64,000 bases of DNA from Euclidia mi. Lineage: Eukaryota; Arthropoda; Insecta; Lepidoptera; Erebidae. Under the pieces are notes generated by a model, which was not told where the DNA came from, did no database searches, and saw only the letters and a list, made by a program, of their open reading frames with translations. The position numbers and the translations under genes are program-made. The stretch covers positions 14,464,217 to 14,528,216 of the forward strand of contig OX123209.2 in assembly GCA_944739405.2 (NCBI GenBank). The letters are read 5' to 3'. Positions 12,804 through 23,578 of the stretch are shown piece after piece (position 1 is the stretch's first letter; each line of letters starts with the position of its first letter).

Positions 12804-15800
12804 TATATATAAAACATATACTTATATACATAATTATAGATAACAGATTAAAGTGACAAATAGTGCTTATTTAATGCATTTTAAATATATTGAGTGATTT
12901 AGCTTGCCTAACTTCAACCGGAAGCGCATTCCACAAACGTACAGCTTGAACAGCAAAGGATTTGTCGTAGAAGTTTGTGGAATGGGTTGGCATCTGCAGT
13001 CTCAGATCCACCGACGACCTCAAGGTCCTTGAATGTGTGTCATGGAGGAACTTAAAACGTTCTTTGAGATATGTAGGGGAAATTGGATTAAATAACACAT
13101 TACACAGTAACATAAGAATATGGGTATTCCGGCAAAGACGAATTGGGAGCCACTTGAGCCTAGATCGAAATTCATGAAGATACATGATCATATTTGCGTA
13201 AACCAAAAATGAATCTTATACAGAAATTTTGGAGACGCTCAAGTTTATCAAGTTGGTCCTCATTAAGATCAAGATAGCTGACATCGGCATAATCGAGTAT
13301 TGGGAGAAGCAAGGATTGTGCAAGCGCAATCTTGGTGGTTGTGGGAAGAAAGTTCCGCAGCCTACGCAACGATCCTGCTGAGGCAAACAGTTTGCGACTT
13401 GTTTCCTGTATTTGAATTCCCCATGATAAAGTTTTATCCAGATAAATACCTAGGTTTTTTACACTATCTGAGATTCTTAAGATTTTACCGTCGAACTCAA
13501 TCTGAGGCAGCTGCGGCCAGTTTACCTTGGAAATTATCCTGGAACTGCCGATCAGAATAACTTGAGTTTTTGACGGGTTCACCTTTAGGCCATACTTACT
13601 GCTCCACGTACAAATTTGCGCCAGATCCAAGTTTATGTTAGTAAACGCCTCTAAAATCGTCCCAAGTGGTGCCTGTGAATATATCTGTAAATCATCTGCA
13701 TAAAGGTGGTAGGACGAAAGTAAGTTTTTGGAGATAGAATTTATGAAAATTGCGAAAAGTAATGGTGATAGCACTCCACCCTGCGGTACACCGACAGATG
13801 TATTACACCATGAGGAGTACGACTCATCAACGCGTATACGCTGTCGGCGTCCAAACAGATAACTACGAAACCAGTCAATTACCGTTGGAGATATGTTAAT
13901 AGAGCGGAGTATGGCAAGCAGGATGTGGAAATCCAGAGTGTTAAATGCGTTACTAAAATCTAGTAAGGAGAGAAGCGTGAGTTTTCCACCATCCATGCCC
14001 AGCCTTATCTCATCAGTAATATGAACCAATGCTGTGGTGGTACTATGTCCATGGCGAAAACCGGATTGGAAAGGATTCAGGAGAGCATTCTTGGAAAGAA
14101 AAGAAGAGAGTTGTGCGTGTACAAGACGCTCAAGGACTTTGGAAAGGAAGGGTAGTATGGATATTGGACGGAAGTCAGTATAGGAACAGGGTTTGGATTT
14201 TTTAGGTATCGGAATTACTTGGGCATCTTTCCATGCTGATGGAAAGACACCGCTAGTAACAGAGTAGTTCAAGATATGACAAAGGACAGACAGGATTTCA
14301 TCAAGGATAGGTAGGATCATGTTTCGACTGATACAGTCATTGCCAACAGCATTTGATGAGATCGAAATTATGCTCTTTTTAACATCACAACCGGAAAATT
14401 GCTCGAAAACAAATGGGGAATATTTGGGAGTTGGGATACGTGAAAGATCTTGTAAAGTGTTTGTTTTTGTTGTCCCATCAAAGTTGGACGAAGCAGTGAA
14501 ATGTGCGTTAAGCGAATCGATATTTATATCTTTAGGGATTGTGTCATTGCGTGATTTGCCAACTCCCAAGGTTCTCAGAAATTTCCAGATTTTAACTGGA
14601 TCTCCATTTTCAACCGATTTGTGAATATGGTGGCGCTGTGCTTTCCTACACACCTTATTGCAGAGATTCCTGGCACTAATGTATTTTTCCAAATTCACAG
14701 GGGTTGGACGACATTTATATTTCGCCTTGGCAGCAGCTTTCTTAGACATAAATATTTTGATTTCATCAGTGAGCCAAGGTGCAGATAGATGTTTTAATTT
14801 AATGGCACGGATTGGTGCATGCTTATCGTACAGCTGAGTTAATTTATCTGTAAGTATTTGTACTTTGTCATCTACACAGTCTGATGAGAATATAGGAGAC
14901 CAATCAATGCTACGGGCATCTGCGCAGAGCTTCAACCGATCCATACCCCCGAAATTGCGCTGCATAATAGTTCTCGGTTTTGCCTTTGGTGGGCGTATTT
15001 TATAGGAAATATATATTAAATCATGGTAGGAGAACGCATCTGCAGAGCACTGACCATGCTTGGAAACAAAAGTAGGGGAAGAAGTGAAAATGAGATCAAG
15101 AAGAGAAGGTACAGAATTTGGAAAATGATGTGTAGCATTAAGGGGAAGAATAGATAAATTACTAGAATTTAAAATACGCTCAAATATGGTGGAACGACTA
15201 TCATGTTTTAAGAGACAGGTGTTAAAATCGCCCATTATAATTGTGTGACTGTAAGAAGGTACCAAAGTTTCTAGGATATGTTCAAAAGAAGGGAAAAAAT
15301 TTAAACGTAACGAAGGAGAATAATAAACACCTAGAAGAACTTTAGTACGATTTAGTTCCACTTCTAAAAAGAGATGCTCGCCGGCATTCGAGAGTAGGGG
15401 TTGTGACGAGATGCTTGCTATACGGTAAGGAATTTGAGCACGTAGGTATATAGCAACCCCGCCACCAGCACCAACCGCACGATCATTTCTAATTAGGTGG
15501 TACCCCGGAAGAGAATATGAGGCTGATGGGAGGCATGGTTTGAGCCATGACTCTGAAACGAGAATAGCATGTATGTTCTTACAGTCAAAGTTAGTTACAG
15601 TCAAGAGTTAGAGTGAGTTAGATTAAGTAAGTCTATCGTTTCTGAAGGAGCATAATTTGAAGGTGATAAAATAAATTTGGATGGATAACAAACAGTTAGT
15701 GTATTATTGATCTTTTCCCGGTACTTTCTTGACAGAGTTATTAACTTAAATGTTATTATTCGATGTATAATATTATTATTTGCCTTCTGCCGCCGTAACC

Positions 15801-18800
15801 CACCGGTGTAGCGGTAATCCATGGCTTAGTCCAGTGTCAGTATACCGCCACTATATCCTCGCCCAATCATAGACGACGTAGACGTCTATAATTGGTAGTA
15901 TTTTTGGTAGGCTGGTAAGCTAGTTAATAAAATAAAGCTCTAAATAGATATGGTATCTTACGTTTTAATCAGCGCTGAGAGATTGCACAATTCGTCAGCT
16001 TCGTCAGATCCGTCTTCACAGTCCTTAACCTGTACACAACAAAACTTTGATTAGATACTACCATACGCATACACTTGATGCATTGTTATTAGCAGGTTTT
16101 TTTAATAAACACGTAGTAATGAAAGAATAACAAATCCAAATCCAAACTTGTAGTAAAAGTTACTACGGGGCCCGCGACCTTGTTTAACGACTGATCAGGC
16201 TTAGAATGTGTTGTCTTTTGCTGTCATTTCTTTAACATATAATACCGTTTTAATTATAGCTTTCTGTACAATAACATGGCAAGGGCTAATTTAATTCGAG
16301 GCAATAACATGGAAAGGGCTAATTTATTTCGAGATTCAACGGTAATAAATAAAATAAATTAGATTACAGACTTAGATTCCATTAAGCAGGCGTACTTTAT
16401 AAATCTCGTAGAACAAGTTCAAGAAGCTGAATTTAAGTCTAAGTACAGTGTATTCCATTTAGTACGACTTCGCATATAACAACCATCCGTTTTTAGCGAC
16501 GGAAGTAGGTATAGGCATATGTTTGGTTTTAATATGAATTTATATGAAAGTAGGTACATCCGTTTATTACGACTCCGCTTACACCGACCGACCGCTTTTA
16601 ACGACGGAATTTCACACATAATTGTCCGGTTACAACGACGAACATTGACGTGTTTACAAATAAATCGTAGGAAAGAAGCTCTCACCGCCCCACGCACGCC
16701 CAAAGATATTATGTCTCGTTTGCATAATGCAGTCCGTACTTCTTACTATAGAAATAAAAACCAAAAACAATAAAAATATACAGACTTTTTGCATCAGATA
16801 TTTCGTTATTAGTTATATAATGTATAGATGATTATTTAAAATTACATTTCTTTCAATTCTTAGTGATGGATGTAAGTACATACATACCTACAACTTAAAT
16901 AATAATAATATCAGTTAATGGTCTCATTGCCAAGAGCCTCGATCACCACCTCAAGAGGCTCGCGTTAGACGGTTGGATTAAGTCCTCTATACAGAAGGCA
17001 GTATTGCTGGCCACGGCTCGTATCGTCAGGAGGTTCCTCTCTCTGGAGCCCTAACCACCGGTAACTTGGTGCCTGAGCCCGATACCGGTGAGCCCCGTAA
17101 TTTTATTTTATATTTTTATATTGCTTTTTCTAAATCACATAAAAATGTAAAATATAATTTATGAGAGAATGTTTAAATAAAGAGAATAATAATAATAATA
17201 TTTTTATTGGCAAGTAAATCATTGTAGTACATTACATGTTAAGTAGTTACAGTATCTAGTAGTTTACTACACAAAATAGTGGATGGCTTTTTTTTTTTGA
17301 TGTCGGGTTGGAAAATCCTCATGGAGTCCCTCCGCCCTGGGGGTAAACGAAGGGGACTGTTAGACTCTTACTGACTAAAAACGTCGGAGGGTCGGGTATC
17401 GCCGAAGCATTCCTCACTACCCCCCGACGGGTATTGGCGCGCCAGATGGTCAGGCGGGCCCCGAACAAAGCCCCCCTTGGCGGCGGATGAAGGTGTTGGG
17501 CTCCGCCGCCAAAACACCCAGCGGCCGCAGAGGATAGGGAGGACGGCAACGCAACACCGCATCTTCTCTTCCTCTGCGGCCCCACCGCGACGCAACGATG
17601 GTGCGACCCAACATTTGGTCGCGGAAGATAGGGCGCGCGGCAACGCAACACCGACACGCCTCTCCTCCCGCGACCGTGCCCGACTGCGAGGGACAGAAGA
17701 ACTGTCCCCCGCACCCGCACCATTGGACGCATCCTGCGCAGGCCTCCGTCAAGCCCACGCGGAGCGTCCCCTCCTGGATCCCTCTTAGCTTCACCGTAGG
17801 TGACCAATCCACGGTTACTGAGCCCCCCCACCACGACAAGGTGGAGATCCCACGGGGGGGAGTGGATGGCTTACTGTTTCCCTAGGTAGGCTATGAAATA
17901 GCCGGTATTAAGGATAAACAGCTCCAAACCCGCATTAATATAAAATACATAATATTTAACGACACTAGTTCCAGTATAAAATAAGGTATGTAAACTACAG
18001 TTTTAACACTTTTTGTATGAAATAACATGCATTATTAAGGTGGAGATGTGTGTGTGTGTGTGTGTGTGTGTGCGATAGCCGAGTGGATAATACCGCATAG
18101 GCAGCGATTGCCGAGTGGACATACCAACAGACTGCTATGCACAGGGTATCTGGTTCGAATCCACGGCGCGCACCAATGAGTTTTTTTTTTAAACTTTTCG
18201 GAGTTATGTGCGTATTGAATTGTTAATTATCGCTTGTCCCGTGCCTTGGAGAGCACGTTAAGCCGTCGGTCCCGGTTGTCATGAAGATCTTTGACAGTCG
18301 TTACAGGGCGTTAGTACCTTCTAAATAAACTGACACTAGTCTAAACCATGGAATATCGCTATCCCTTCGGGTTGTGGAGGTCAGACAGGCAGTCGCTCTG
18401 TGGAAAAGCTAATATTCAGCCAAATCCGGTTAGACTAGTAAGCGGACCCCAGATTGAAACTGGGATAACGCTAAGAGGATGAGGTAATTTAGGACGGCCG
18501 ACTTATAATCATGACTAGGTATGTTATATATATATATAAATGTGCCTATTTATCTGGTTGTAGAGGTAAGGTCTCAGGTAATAGAAAAATCTTTTAATGA
18601 AATAAAAATGCATTCTAGGTATAATACAGATGTTATCCCTGCGGCGCTTGGAAGATTGTATGTATGGAGTCTTGCGATGTTGGAACATTACCAAATAAAA
18701 ACATAGTTAAATAAAAACGTATTTTTATTTAAATATGTTTTTATCAGCTTGTCACCTAAACATTAATAAATTCATTAAATATGTGATCAATTAAAAACAA

Positions 18801-21800
18801 AAATTGTCTGTTCTTTTAATACGACATCCGGTTAGTACGACGTAATAGCACCGGTCCCTTGACCGTCGTTATAACTGGATTCCACTGTATATGTATTCTA
18901 GGTCGACTTATATTATCGACTAGGTGGTCCGACGACCGTAAAAAGGTGGCTCTGGCGGGCTGGTTTGCAGGAGGCAGAGGACTAGTCATTGTGGCGCATG
19001 TTGGGTAAGGCCTATGTCCAGCAGCGGACTGCAAAAGGCTGATTGATTGATTAATACATTTGCTAGACGTACAATCGTTTTTATTATTGACATAGTAAAA
19101 AAATACTAAGACGGTGATTCGCCTTGGCGTATGGGAGGAAGAGTTTCGGTGTTTACTGCAAGCATTTTCGACTAATTTAAAGCGTACCAGCTTTATCCCT
19201 GTACACCCTAGAGACGAAGTTTTCTATTATTAGTATCCAAAACAAAACATCGTGTGAGCTTCATCAAATATTTATAGTCGCACGATTTTGAGTGCGTAAC
19301 TTGTGTGTGACATCTTTCAGTTATTCTGAAATGAAATCCATAAAATATACCTAGGCTTATTTTATATTTATTTTCATAAAATAACTCTAACAATAACAAC
19401 ATTTCTTATCATCATAAATGTCAAAAAAATAAACCATATCAAAACAGTAGTCATTACAAATCAATCAAACTTACAAACAATGACCTACTCCGATACTGAG
19501 AATTTGTTTACTGTCATAAAATAATTACCTACCATTCAATAGCTATTATTGCGACAATGTTAAATTTAAGAGTATGCACATTTGTTATATTTTGCACAAT
19601 TATATTACGTAAGCACAAAACAGCCTGAAACACAGCTGAAAACCTAGTTCAGGCAATTGATTTTAAACCTAGGTAGCAAAGTAAAAATAACCTATACCGG
19701 CCTTGATTCGATTAAGTATTTATTGTTTATTAGATTATAAAGTATTATAGTATAAGATTATCAATATTAGAAATGTAAACATTTTTATTGAATCAAGATT
19801 ATTATTATTATAGATTACAAATCAAAATCATCATTTTTTATTTTGTTATTATTATGAACTAGCTTTTGCCCGCGGCTTCGCGCGCGTTGAATTCGGGGTA
19901 ACAGAAATCTACTTTCAGTCTCAAGTTATGTGAAGACACTTCTGATTATTGTAAAGCCTTCAGAAACTCTATAGGGTACAAAGTAGCTCGGTCAGTATTC
20001 ATACAGTTAAATTATACTTGCATATAGCCAAATGTCAAGGCCATGTTCCAATACATGTCCAATATATATATCTATAAACACTTTCACATTTATAATATTA
20101 GTAGAGAAAATCGTTTCAGCGTAGTATATAATTATTAGTTTATACAACATGTAACAAGTTTAATGCACATTCTGAAAGTACTTTGTTCAGAATCGGCTAC
20201 TGAATCCATTTCTGACATTTTTAATAACATTATTTTTTAATCCTAAAATAATTAAAATTACGTAAATTATAGTCACTCGTTGCTTTGAAAAGTCGAAATA
20301 TACGAAAATAAACCTTAAGTCAACGTAGAACGGCTTCTTTTTAAATGCATTTGTTTAGTGGTTCCACGTACAGGAACGCACACATTAATACAACATAACA
20401 GTCGGTACAAGACAATAACACACAATTGACCACCAAAATATCTATCATCTTTCTTTCGCTTACGTATTAACAGCGGGAAAGAGCGAGACGTAATGTGTCT
20501 CACTTGTCACCGTCGCGTCGGTCGCCTGCGCTGGTAGGTACAGTACAGCACCGGCCGGGCGGCCATTGTTGCGCTTAGATAAATAAAATTATTCATCTAC
20601 CTGGATTCTCTGTGAGTGTAGTGAAAAAAAAATGTTTAACAAGTTTACTTGTTTATTTACAAAATGTGTATTATCAACATGATGCATGTGCCCCCGCGAA
20701 TTTTACGTACAACGTTCGAGATCGTCGTGAAGTCGAATACAAGGAGTGCTGGATCGATCGCGGCGGTCCTGTCCAGTAGCCTCCTAGTTCGCCTGATTTG
20801 ACGCTCCTAGACTTTTGCTTTATGGGGACATACCTATTAAACCACTAGTTGATTGTGACGAGACAACAAGTGCCGGGGAGTTAAAATAAGATATCAGCTG
20901 CTTTTGAAACAGTGAAAAGAAACATTGTGTGTGTGAACTAAAGGAATATTTAAGCCAGGTGGTGGACACCTGATGTCAGCATTTTAAAAAGAGGACGCCG
21001 AACAAGTGACAATAAACCTGTGAGTCATTTGGTTATTCTATTATTGTAAAAAAATTATGATTCACAACTTTAAACACGCCGTTCTCCTTTAATTCTCTCA
21101 TTGATACCCTTTTACTTTAATTTCTAATGTATCAATTATGCTAACTAGGTATGATTATTATGATTAAATTAAGATAGTCACAATAGCCACTAACGATATT
21201 AAATAATGATAGACCGTATCGTATTTCGCTGTCGTTTGTTTACCACTGCAAACGTTTCGTGTGATTGTGCGTGCGCAGGTTTGTAGTGACCACGCATTTT
21301 ACTTATAATCAAGTTAATACTTTCGATAAAAAACAATGTTTAGGCTAATAAAAAAATATTTCAATGCATGCATTATGATTATAACAAGTTCTTCTAATTG
21401 GGGTGTCTGAGGATGTGCGTTATTTCCGTTACACGTTGTATATGCGAACAATGTAATCACCGTGCACAATATGACATTATGTATGATGTGTCAGTACTGA
21501 CAGATATACGCACATGCGCACTCAATTATTACAGCGCATGCGTTCTTACTTCCAAGAGGTAAATTTGTGCCGAACAAACTTCTAGCCTCCCTACAATCCA
21601 TCCCAGTTTATTTTTTGCATCTTATATAGCCTATGTCCGTCTCAGTGGTCCAGTATATCTTTATATAAAATTTCAACAAAATCGGTTCAGCCGTTTTAGC
21701 GTGAAAACGGAACATACATACATACATATATACATACATACATACACACTTTCGAATTTATAATATAGTAGGGATGAACTACATGTATTTGAATAATTGC

Positions 21801-23476
21801 AGGAATGTAAATTTTTCAAACAATTTCGTCGCGAGACAAACATAAAGCAAATCACATTTTAACATTTAATTTTGGAATGACTGGTTACTGCCTTGTCTGT
21901 CAGATTTCACATAAACAGGTTAGATTCTTCAAAGGAAACGAACTCATGAGCAAATATTGAACGTCAGGCAAGTTGGGATAAATATTTGGAATTTAACACA
22001 CGAGTTGTACTTTTTTTATTACAGCACGAATAAGAATAAGAATATTTATTTGCTAGAAACATAGTCAGATTAACAATCGCAAAATTTGCAATTGGCGCTA
22101 GGCTAACGATACCGCTTTTTTAGCTGCAAATGAGTACTAGCCGACCAAGCCAACTAGACGAATGTCAACGTGACAAAATTCAACAAAATTCAATAATTAT
22201 AATCCAGAAATTCCTAGTACCGATTGCAGGCGCATTGTACGTTCACACGCCGCGTTCGCACGTTACGATAAATAATTTCTGGATTATAATTGTTGAATTA
22301 TGTTGAATTTTGTCACGTTGACATTCGTCTAGTTGGCTTGGTCGGCTAGTAAGATGATCACGTATGTGGAGGAATGTAATGTGTCAGCGCAGAAAACTTA
22401 CAACAATTAATCATCTGTATCTGGAACTGAGCAATTTTTCATATCCTTTTTTAATTTTCACGTTTCTGATATACTATCCATAACTTTATTTACAAATTAC
22501 TGTTTTAGAACTAATGGCAACTGACCATTGACACCAGTACTGACCATTGGCAGTAACCAGTCATTCCAAAAAATTAACATTTCTTGGACTAATAGTTTAT
22601 AGTACGAATTAATGAGTCAATGATTAAATCGGGTCTCCCTTGCTTGACCGAAAGGAATTTGACAAATTTTCACTTCCCAAAAATTTTTTCGCATAATTTC
22701 ATTTGCCAAATTATTACTTAGCAAAAAATCTGTTCACAAAAAATTGTAACGCAAACCTGATGTTTGGGAACTGAACGTTTATACTATAACTTGTTTACCA
22801 ACTAGTACTTTTAACATTTTTTACTTAGTCAAATATTTCAGTTGGAATAACAGTTTTTACGCAAAATAAATAATTATCCTAATCTAAATAGTTCAGTTCC
22901 GGGTAACCTACTAAAAACCATCCCTTTTTTCTATTAATGCAAGTCGTTTCTGGCACTCGCCGGCCGCTAACGCTGCACCGCTCGCATCACTCGCTCGGCT
23001 CGTGCGTGGTCACAGTTCTAACCTAACCTAACCATTTTTTTAATAATTAACCTACACTAACTACTTCCATAAATAAACTAATATCACCAAACGTTTATTG
23101 TCTGAAGATGGTTGCTGTAATAAATCATTTGATAAAAGACCAAATGCCATAATGACATTATACTTGGTAATATTTTGCCAAGTAAAAATTTGACCGAATA
23201 AAAATATGCGTACTAAAATCATTCGAAATATTGCAATGGTATAAAAAAGGTTGCTAAAATTTGTTTGGGTAATGAAATTTTGTCAAAATCTTTCGGCAAA
23301 ACGGCAGGATCCCGATTTAATCATATTTTCATTAAAATAAAGATATGATTAAAGTGTTATAAATACTAATCGTTATATCTCTAAAGTTACGTAGGCAGCT
23401 TACCCCGTTGCAATCTGATCCCTGGTCGACACAAGTTCCGTCGTTACACTGGAAAAGATACCCCAGGCAGTGCTTC
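2151..23476 (-). CDS. Gene A: modular serine protease (HP14/ModSP-like), partial; LDLa-sushi-Wonton exons
   Basis: Four exons on the minus strand join in frame: 23404-23476, 15962-16029, 2847-3079 and 2151-2360. They encode one complete six-Cys LDLa, a sushi (CCP) domain and a six-Cys Wonton-type domain, the order found in hemolymph proteinase 14 / ModSP. That family senses pathogen-recognition complexes in hemolymph and starts Toll and prophenoloxidase cascades. Exon phases match genes B and C exactly. The protease-domain exons must lie left of base 1, because nothing resembling them is in 1-2150. The first coding exons (signal peptide) should lie above 23476 but I could not find them. The two visible large introns (7.4 and 12.9 kb) are filled with LINEs, SINEs and DNA transposons. 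Family assignment is secure; completeness and expression are not shown. Confidence 0.8.
2460..2600. repeat. Divergent copy of a LINE 3'-end repeat
   Basis: Resembles the 'catcatcat... tggatatagg... gagcc... ccagccgctgccagccact' repeat at 30285-30400 and 55203-55310. It lies between two gene A exons. Confidence 0.35.
2847..3079 (-). CDS. Gene A exon: sushi (CCP) domain
   Basis: 233 nt, cag acceptor and GTGAGT donor. It encodes a sushi module starting IPGPDQCVIPLPPAHGK and ending QVFCVRGKWFQRIPTCV. The length is identical to the sushi exons of genes B and C (233 nt each), and the phases are the same (one base in, one base out). Confidence 0.85.
3527..3690 (+). repeat. Partial copy of the AATTCTC-ended MITE
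   Basis: Shares, in order, ggccaattctcgtaatt, tgtcagtgtcat, ggtattctcctaaatta and gtgtcaaaata with the left part of the complete copy at 41408-41883. Confidence 0.5.
3798..3990 (+). repeat. SINE-a variant, tail part
   Basis: Contains tgtgcccggtagatggcaat, ggctcgctccctatta and cttcggggataaaaggcgtg, matching copies at 43640-43880 and 52394-52735. Confidence 0.6.
4650..5910 (+). mobile_element. Tc1-type transposon, broken
   Basis: Two consecutive coding blocks (4831-5326 and 5356-5840, separated by a frame break and small deletion) encode a Tc1-like transposase. It has an HTH region starting MERRHLNADEMQRAVGM, then FCDESRFGF (first Asp), MLMHDNGRSHTA (second Asp) and SPDLNSIEHAWDML (Glu), a DDE triad with the spacing of Tc1. 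Possible ends carry GGTTGT followed by A-rich sequence. Same family as the element at 38521-40110. Inactive because of the break. Confidence 0.8.
6000..6240 (+). repeat. SINE-c: 5S rRNA-derived SINE
   Basis: The head contains aaagttaagcaacg and, after a short gap, cacttggatgggtgaccg. These are the A-box and C-box regions of 5S rRNA genes, part of the internal Pol III promoter. The body follows: gtgcttcggagggcacgt, gtcggtcccggttctt, then aggccatgtcggaggcctac. A second copy is on the minus strand at 41925-42125. It is a retroposon, not a 5S gene, because the rest of the 5S sequence is diverged and it joins an unrelated body. Confidence 0.72.
6640..6940. repeat. Degenerate minisatellite (ACCAAAACTACTATTCCT-type units)
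   Basis: About 15-18 imperfect tandem units of roughly 18 bases, with several open frames in parallel that are explained by the repeat. At its left end agttttggtagcaat and its reverse complement form a short hairpin (6646-6685). Confidence 0.6.
7085..7340. repeat. GC-rich unclassified repeat-like block
   Basis: Markedly more GC-rich than its surroundings, with phrases such as accgcggtgttttagtgggt and gttggcggaggggtcc. It looks like the 3' region of a retroposon, but I cannot assign a family. Confidence 0.3.
8030..8145 (+). repeat. Right-end fragment of the AATTCTC-ended MITE
   Basis: Shares acgataat-acatt, caattcaaaat-like and a gagaattgg end with 41790-41883. Confidence 0.4.
8363..8795 (+). 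mobile_element. Mariner deletion derivative
   Basis: Encodes SKTRAYNWYKAFKSSRDVMK and DLPRSGRPSTSA, the mariner transposase N-terminal part. It then jumps to HHGNAPSHKAIIVNEF, the block around the second catalytic Asp. Most of the catalytic core between them is deleted, so it cannot encode an active transposase. Confidence 0.72.
8880..12660 (+). mobile_element. RTE-type LINE, 5'-truncated and split by another LINE
   Basis: A long frame from about 8983 to 11203 encodes the back half of an apurinic endonuclease (EEIIVGGDFNGHVG, QIDYFLIRR) and a reverse transcriptase (GPDGIPVEAW, NYRGIKLMPHT, QFGFMPGRGTVDA, VFVDLEKAYDRVP, LHQGSALSPYLF, LFADDIVLVSE). The frame stops in ILYGAEC, where another LINE is inserted. 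It resumes at 12256 with WATKKMDEKRLHVAEMR and SRLAWYGHVMRRDEMYVGK, then a premature TAA and the rest of the C-terminal tail to about 12600. The FADD motif and tail are typical of RTE-like elements of moths. It lies within gene A's large intron, opposite strand. Confidence 0.85.
11204..12249 (-). mobile_element. 5'-truncated Jockey/CR1-like LINE inserted in the RTE LINE
   Basis: The minus strand encodes the post-catalytic part of a reverse transcriptase (FFNYCTTNKLHLNLSKCHS, LRDLGVTLDSKL, YKSIVRPQLEYAVAIWNPF). The 3' end is a T-rich (TTTTA)n run on the plus strand at 11204-11230. AGTGTT flanks it at 11198-11203 and 12250-12255, a 6-bp target duplication. The host frame is continuous across the site, so the borders are exact. 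Confidence 0.82.
12720..12815. repeat. (AT)n / (AC)n simple repeat
   Basis: Alternating TA with a short CA run; lies between two LINEs and may be the tail region of one. Confidence 0.9.
12843..15640 (-). mobile_element. EN-RT LINE (Jockey/CR1 group), nearly full coding length
   Basis: The main frame (15604 to 13172) encodes an endonuclease (ILVSESWLKP, VGAGGGVAIYLRA, IIMGDFNTCL) and reverse transcriptase (DFRPISILPFLSKVLE, FQSGFRHGHSTTTAL, SLLDFSNAFNTLD, VGVPQGGVLSPLLF, HLYADDLQIYS). One frame break near 13200 moves the C-terminal end (RSRLKWLPIRL to VRLWNALPVEV) into another frame ending near 12880. The polymerase YADD is intact. Upstream of 15604 the endonuclease N terminus is missing or shifted. 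It lies in gene A's intron in the same direction as the gene. Confidence 0.85.
15962..16029 (-). CDS. Gene A exon: second half of LDLa domain
   Basis: 68 nt with cag acceptor and GTAAG donor. It encodes VKDCEDGSDEADELC and a short linker NLSALIK. The DCxDGSDE calcium cage and Cys5-Cys6 complete the LDLa begun about 7.4 kb upstream. It ends with two bases of a codon, matching the single leading base of the sushi exon. Confidence 0.82.
16919..17130 (+). mobile_element. 3' tail of an R4/Dong-like LINE
   Basis: Encodes LIAKSLDHHLKRLALDGWIK and SSIQKAVLLATARIVRRFLS before a stop, nearly the same C-terminal end as the minus-strand element at 36990-38287. (AAT)n runs flank it at about 16905 and 17190. 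Confidence 0.68.
17279..17872 (-). mobile_element. GC-rich retroposed block with poly(A) tail and target duplication
   Basis: About 560 bases of very GC-rich sequence, sharply different from its AT-rich surroundings. A T-run at 17289-17299 is the poly(A) tail of a minus-strand insertion. AGTGGATGGCTT occurs at both ends (about 17279-17290 and 17861-17872), so it was inserted by retroposition. Two similar segments (gacggcaacgcaacaccg and cgcggcaacgcaacaccgac) suggest internal duplication. Its long minus-strand frames look like compositional by-products; I recognise no protein. A processed copy of a LINE 3' end or a large SINE is possible. Confidence 0.65.
18058..18490 (+). repeat. SINE-b, full-length, tRNA-derived, with duplicated head
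   Basis: The head carries gcgatagccgagtggataat and, about 30 bases on, gcgattgccgagtggacata, so the Pol III A-box region is duplicated. The B-box is ggttcgaatcc. The body contains gtgccttggagagcacgtta and gccgtcggtcccggttgtc, then phrases shared with copies at 27685, 42685, 48345 and 58600. Confidence 0.7.
18500..19850. other. Gene A intron, no gene seen
   Basis: AT-rich sequence with a fragment of a common repeat near 18940-19040 (gcatgttgggtaaggcctatgtccag). I see no supportable coding exon. Confidence 0.4.
19858..20105 (+). repeat. Interspersed repeat with 'actagcttttgcccgcggcttcgc' start
   Basis: The start (ctagcttttgcccgcggctt) and the end (atttataatattagtaga) are hallmarks of a very common moth repeat. 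A related end occurs at 21660-21775 (cgaatttataatatagtagg). Confidence 0.5.
20690..21030 (+). mobile_element. Mariner-type transposase 3' remnant
   Basis: Reads PPSSPDLTLLDFCFMGTY, the Asp-containing block near the end of mariner-type transposases, followed by a decayed C-terminal region. Related to the element at 78-1362. Confidence 0.45.
22137..22349. mobile_element. 213-bp foldback MITE with TA target duplication
   Basis: CTAGCCGACCAAGCCAACTA at the left is the exact reverse complement of the right end. The arms are about 75 bases and nearly perfect, around a 50-base GC-richer loop. TA lies on both sides, as for Tc1/mariner-type insertions. Confidence 0.75.
22622..23322. mobile_element. 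701-bp element with long imperfect inverted ends
   Basis: The left end (gattaaatcgggtctccc then ttgaccgaaaggaatttgac) matches the reverse complement of the right end (gattaaatcgggatcctg then tttgccgaaagattttgac). The interior is full of degenerate aaatttgccaa-like phrases and includes ctaacctaacctaacc. Similar phrases occur at 59580-59690. It ends 82 bases from the gene A LDLa exon. Confidence 0.5.
23404..23476 (-). CDS. Gene A exon: first half of LDLa domain
   Basis: 73 nt between a cag acceptor and a GTAAGC donor. It encodes KHCLGYLFQC followed by NDGTCVDQGSDCNG, giving LDLa Cys1-Cys4. It starts with one base completing a codon from an unseen upstream exon and ends in phase 0, so it joins in frame to 15962-16029. 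Confidence 0.78.
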
Positions 23477-23578
23477 CTGGTGTAAGCTGCTATTGACCTT
23501 AAAAAAATATCACACATGACCATGATACTTGATACTTGATACTTGATGGCACGGGCTGTTTCCGCAACTCCACGTCTT

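Noticed and set aside
12433..12831. Minus-strand open frame rich in Tyr-Ile over the AT repeat
   Set aside because: Produced by the (AT)n/(AC)n simple repeat and LINE tail; no protein features.
17319..17834. 171-codon minus-strand frame in the GC-rich block
   Set aside because: GC-rich DNA keeps several frames open at once; Arg/Gly/Pro-rich with no domain, and the block is a retroposed unit.
23015..23035. ctaacctaacctaacc as telomere-type (CCTAA)n repeat
   Set aside because: Only about three units, inside a transposon-like element; no larger array.
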